Assembly (NCBI GenBank): GCA_913776405.1
Contig: CAJYOV010000292.1
Span: 1-6,370, forward strand
Reading direction: 5' to 3'
Length of the DNA stretch: 6,370 bases
Source of the DNA: Pseudobdellovibrionaceae bacterium
GTDB lineage: Bacteria > Bdellovibrionota > Bdellovibrionia > Bdellovibrionales > JAMPXM01
Shown: positions 4,328 through 6,370 of the stretch, in pieces
Numbering within the stretch: position 1 is the first letter of the stretch
How the letters are laid out: each line of letters starts with the position of its first letter
Notes under the pieces: model-generated
What the model was told of the DNA's origin: nothing
The model's database searches: none
Seen by the model: the letters and a program-made list of their open reading frames with translations, nothing else
Program-made: the position numbers and the translations under genes

Positions 4328-6181
4328 ATGAAAAAACGGCAGCCTGAAGAGTCGTCAGATATCCGGTCCTCCACGACGAAGTCCTATGTTCTCGCGCTTT
4401 CGCTCATAGCGCTTTTGTCGATTGCCGCGTATGCGATTCTCAACAAAGTGATTGCGGCCCAGAGTGACCGCGCCGCTGTGATCAACGTGAGCGGCCGCCA
4501 ACGGATGTTGTCTCAACGTCTCGCACTTTACACTGAATATTACTCGCACGCAAAAGCGAGCGAGCAGATCGACCTAAAAGAGAAGATGCGTAACCTCGTC
4601 GATAAATTCGAGTCGAATCACGATCGTCTCTCAAAGAGTGGAAGCGATCTTGGTGAGCCGACCCAAGAGGTCAGAGAACTTTACTTCAGGGAAACGGAAC
4701 ACCTTGATCGTGACACCCGTAACTTCATCGGCGCCATTAGAACGATCTTGAATGCTGAGGGCACGGACTACGAAGCGATCGAAAGATCAGCTGAGGAAAT
4801 TCGCCGACTTCAGGAAGACTTGCTCCCAAAGCTTGATCGAGCGGTTCAGCTAAACCAAGCTGACAGCGAAACTAAGGTTGTCCTTTTACGGCGCGTTCAT
4901 ACGGCAATTCTTTTCTTTACGCTGCTTCTTCTTCTCATAGAAGCGATTTGGATCTTCCGCCCGATGGTCCTGTCGGTTCAGCGGCTCTTTGCAACGGCGG
5001 CAGAAGCGCGCGAGACCGCGATTCGCGCAACTAGCGAGAAGTCGAAATTTTTAGCGACTGTCACTCACGAAATTCGAACACCGATGACCGGAGTCCTTGG
5101 TCTTGCGGAAACGCTTCTCGAGTCTGAGAAAGATGCAAATCGTCGCGAGCAGCTTACGGTCCTCAGATCTCTCAGCGAAAATCTCATCACGATGGTCAAC
5201 AACATCCTCGATTACTCGAAAATCGAGGCAGGCAAAATGACCGTTGAAGAAATCGACTTCACGGTCGAGAGCCTCGCTCAGGATTCTCAAAAGCTATTCG
5301 AATCGGCTGCAGCCCGAAAGGGCATCACGCTCTCGACTCACGTTGATCCCGGTCTTCCTACGATGGCGTCTGGTGACCCCACTCGCCTGCGTCAGGTGAT
5401 TACAAATTACGTGGGTAATGCGTTGAAGTTCACGCCAAGCGGTGGTCGCATCGATATCAACTATCGCGCGCTTGATCTCGATGAAAAATACTTTGTTCTC
5501 AGGATTGAAGTCAGAGACAACGGCCCGGGCATTTTCAAGTCGAATCAGCAGAAGCTTTTTACAACTTTCAACCAAGGCGATAAGAGCGTAAGTCGTCGTT
5601 ACGGCGGCACCGGTCTCGGTCTCTCGATTTGCAAGCAAATTGCAGATGCGATGGGCGGGCGCGTGGGTGTCGAAAGTGAAGAAGGTCAAGGTGCCCTCTT
5701 CTGGTTCGAAGCTAAGCTCCAACGCGGTGAAAACATGCTTTGCCTTTTGACGGACCGCCCAGCGATGCCGACAGGGGGATGGGCGCAAGGCTTGAAGGTT
5801 CTCTTGGTTGAGGACAACGAGGTCACCCTCAAGATCTTAAAAGCACAGATTGCGAAAATGGGATTCATCGTTCAAGAAGCGAAGGATGGCGTCGAGGCCC
5901 TTAAGATGGCGACGGCCGAAGTGTTCGACATTGTTTTGATGGATTGCGAGATGCCTGAAATGGACGGCTTCGAGGCGAGTGCCAAGATCCGCGATCTAGA
6001 GTTGAAAACGGGCGCGTCTCCGATGCCGATTTTTGCCATAACGGCTCATACGGCGGATGAGGTGCGCGATCGTTGTTTTGAGTCGGGGATGAATTCGATT
6101 ATTACGAAACCGATTCGACAAGAGGCGCTCTCGAACCTTCTTTACGAGAGACTTTCACACAAACTCTCTCAGCCGGCCTAA
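4328..6181 (+). CDS. Membrane-bound hybrid histidine kinase with PilJ/NarX-like sensor and C-terminal receiver
   Basis: 617 residues. Layout: basic N terminus, membrane helix 1 (about 19-41), periplasmic helical sensor (about 42-188), membrane helix 2 (about 190-210), a short helical linker without a recognisable HAMP domain, HisKA dimerisation domain (about 236-302) with phospho-acceptor His247 in THEIRTPM, HATPase domain (about 347-464), a 20-residue linker, then a receiver (about 488-610). ATPase motifs: N box around Asn360/Asn364, G1 RDNGPGI (396-402), G2 GGTGLGL (426-432). The receiver has VEDNE (494-498), phospho-acceptor Asp539 in LMDCEMPEMDG and Lys594 in TKPI. The sensor begins with INVSGRQRMLSQRL (52-65), the hallmark of the PilJ-type domain (PF13675), related to the nitrate-sensor helical bundle of NarX/NarQ. 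It should sense a periplasmic signal, autophosphorylate, and pass phosphate to its own receiver and then to an Hpt protein not seen here. The start has no Shine-Dalgarno sequence but gives the expected MKKR membrane start. It ends directly against a convergent receiver gene. Confidence 0.94.
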   Translation: MKKRQPEESSDIRSSTTKSYVLALSLIALLSIAAYAILNKVIAAQSDRAAVINVSGRQRMLSQRLALYTEYYSHAKASEQIDLKEKMRNLVDKFESNHDRLSKSGSDLGEPTQEVRELYFRETEHLDRDTRNFIGAIRTILNAEGTDYEAIERSAEEIRRLQEDLLPKLDRAVQLNQADSETKVVLLRRVHTAILFFTLLLLLIEAIWIFRPMVLSVQRLFATAAEARETAIRATSEKSKFLATVTHEIRTPMTGVLGLAETLLESEKDANRREQLTVLRSLSENLITMVNNILDYSKIEAGKMTVEEIDFTVESLAQDSQKLFESAAARKGITLSTHVDPGLPTMASGDPTRLRQVITNYVGNALKFTPSGGRIDINYRALDLDEKYFVLRIEVRDNGPGIFKSNQQKLFTTFNQGDKSVSRRYGGTGLGLSICKQIADAMGGRVGVESEEGQGALFWFEAKLQRGENMLCLLTDRPAMPTGGWAQGLKVLLVEDNEVTLKILKAQIAKMGFIVQEAKDGVEALKMATAEVFDIVLMDCEMPEMDGFEASAKIRDLELKTGASPMPIFAITAHTADEVRDRCFESGMNSIITKPIRQEALSNLLYERLSHKLSQPA

Positions 6182-6370
6182 TCAAGCCGACTGTTGCGGC
6201 TTTTGCTCAAGGGTCGAAGCGATTTGAAGCGCGAGATCGAGCAACGAACGCATCTTAAACGGCTTATCTACGATTGAGTGAGCGCCCTTGGCTTTCGCTT
6301 CTTCAGGCGAAATCGACGCGTGACCCGTAACCAGAACGATCGGTGGCGGGTTCGGCATTGCACCTTGCAT
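6182..6370 (-). CDS. Response-regulator receiver domain, C-terminal part only (gene cut by right edge)
   Basis: The visible 62 residues are the second half of a CheY-like receiver: strand 4 with IVLVTGHAS (11-19, including the switch Thr15), helix 4, strand 5 with SIVDKPF (32-38, including the conserved Lys36), helix 5 and a short Gln/Pro-rich tail. The phospho-acceptor aspartate half is beyond the window edge. The frame is open to the edge, so the methionine at the edge is probably internal, not the start. The protein ends about ten residues after helix 5: it is either a stand-alone CheY-like regulator or the last domain of a larger hybrid protein. Its stop codon (6184-6182) abuts the kinase stop codon with no base between. 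A pairing with the hybrid kinase is plausible from position only. Confidence 0.88.
   Translation of the reverse strand: MQGAMPNPPPIVLVTGHASISPEEAKAKGAHSIVDKPFKMRSLLDLALQIASTLEQKPQQSA
6184..6204 (+). terminator. Possible weak intrinsic terminator of the kinase gene
   Basis: AAGCCG (6184-6189), a 7-base loop, CGGCTT (6197-6202) and a four-T run (6201-6204, partly in the stem) start three bases after the kinase stop codon. The stem is short and the T-tract brief, so termination would be weak. It lies inside the last codons of the convergent receiver gene. No T-run follows it on the minus strand, so it would act on the kinase transcript only. Confidence 0.4.

Noticed and set aside
5051..5868. 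Antisense open frames within the kinase gene
   Set aside because: They are antisense to conserved HisKA, HATPase and receiver motifs and encode nothing recognisable.

Overview
The window looks like a compact chromosomal stretch of a Gram-negative bacterium. It has roughly 50% GC, a lipoprotein signal peptide, a periplasmic Spy/CpxP-type protein, an ECF sigma factor and a hybrid histidine kinase. Short single-domain-like receivers, abundant TCGA words and tightly packed genes would fit a Bdellovibrionota/Oligoflexia-like or deltaproteobacterial genome. That placement is only a guess, because no rRNA or diagnostic marker is present. I see no insertion sequence, tRNA, CRISPR array or phage gene. 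No gene-free stretch exceeds about 125 bases.

Layout. On the minus strand, a lipoprotein that resembles a serine beta-lactamase-fold hydrolase (880-1899) runs through a 4-base ATGA overlap into moeA (molybdopterin molybdenumtransferase), which is cut by the left edge. A 124-base divergent spacer (1900-2023) follows. It carries a good ECF-type promoter motif pointing right.

A three-gene plus-strand operon comes next (2024-3346): a periplasmic Spy/CpxP-like LTxxQ protein, an ECF sigma factor and a small one-pass membrane protein in the anti-sigma position. The three open reading frames overlap by 1 and 8 bases. The natural reading is an envelope-stress or metal/ligand-sensing circuit in which the periplasmic protein and the membrane protein control the sigma factor, and the sigma factor activates its own operon. 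A perfect 10-bp hairpin lies just inside the sigma gene.

Convergent to this operon, after 15 bases, is a formamidopyrimidine-DNA glycosylase (3362-4231, minus) that has lost its zinc-finger cysteines and carries a zincless finger like that of plant and fungal FPG proteins. Divergent from it is a 617-residue membrane-bound hybrid histidine kinase with a PilJ/NarX-like sensor (4328-6181, plus). The kinase stop codon abuts the stop codon of a convergent gene whose visible part is the C-terminal half of a response-regulator receiver (6182-6370, minus, cut by the right edge).

The most interesting items are the sensor/sigma/anti-sigma module with its candidate self-regulated promoter and internal hairpin, the zincless bacterial Fpg, and the cysteine-rich divergent hydrolase translationally coupled to moeA. 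None of these is proven new from sequence alone.
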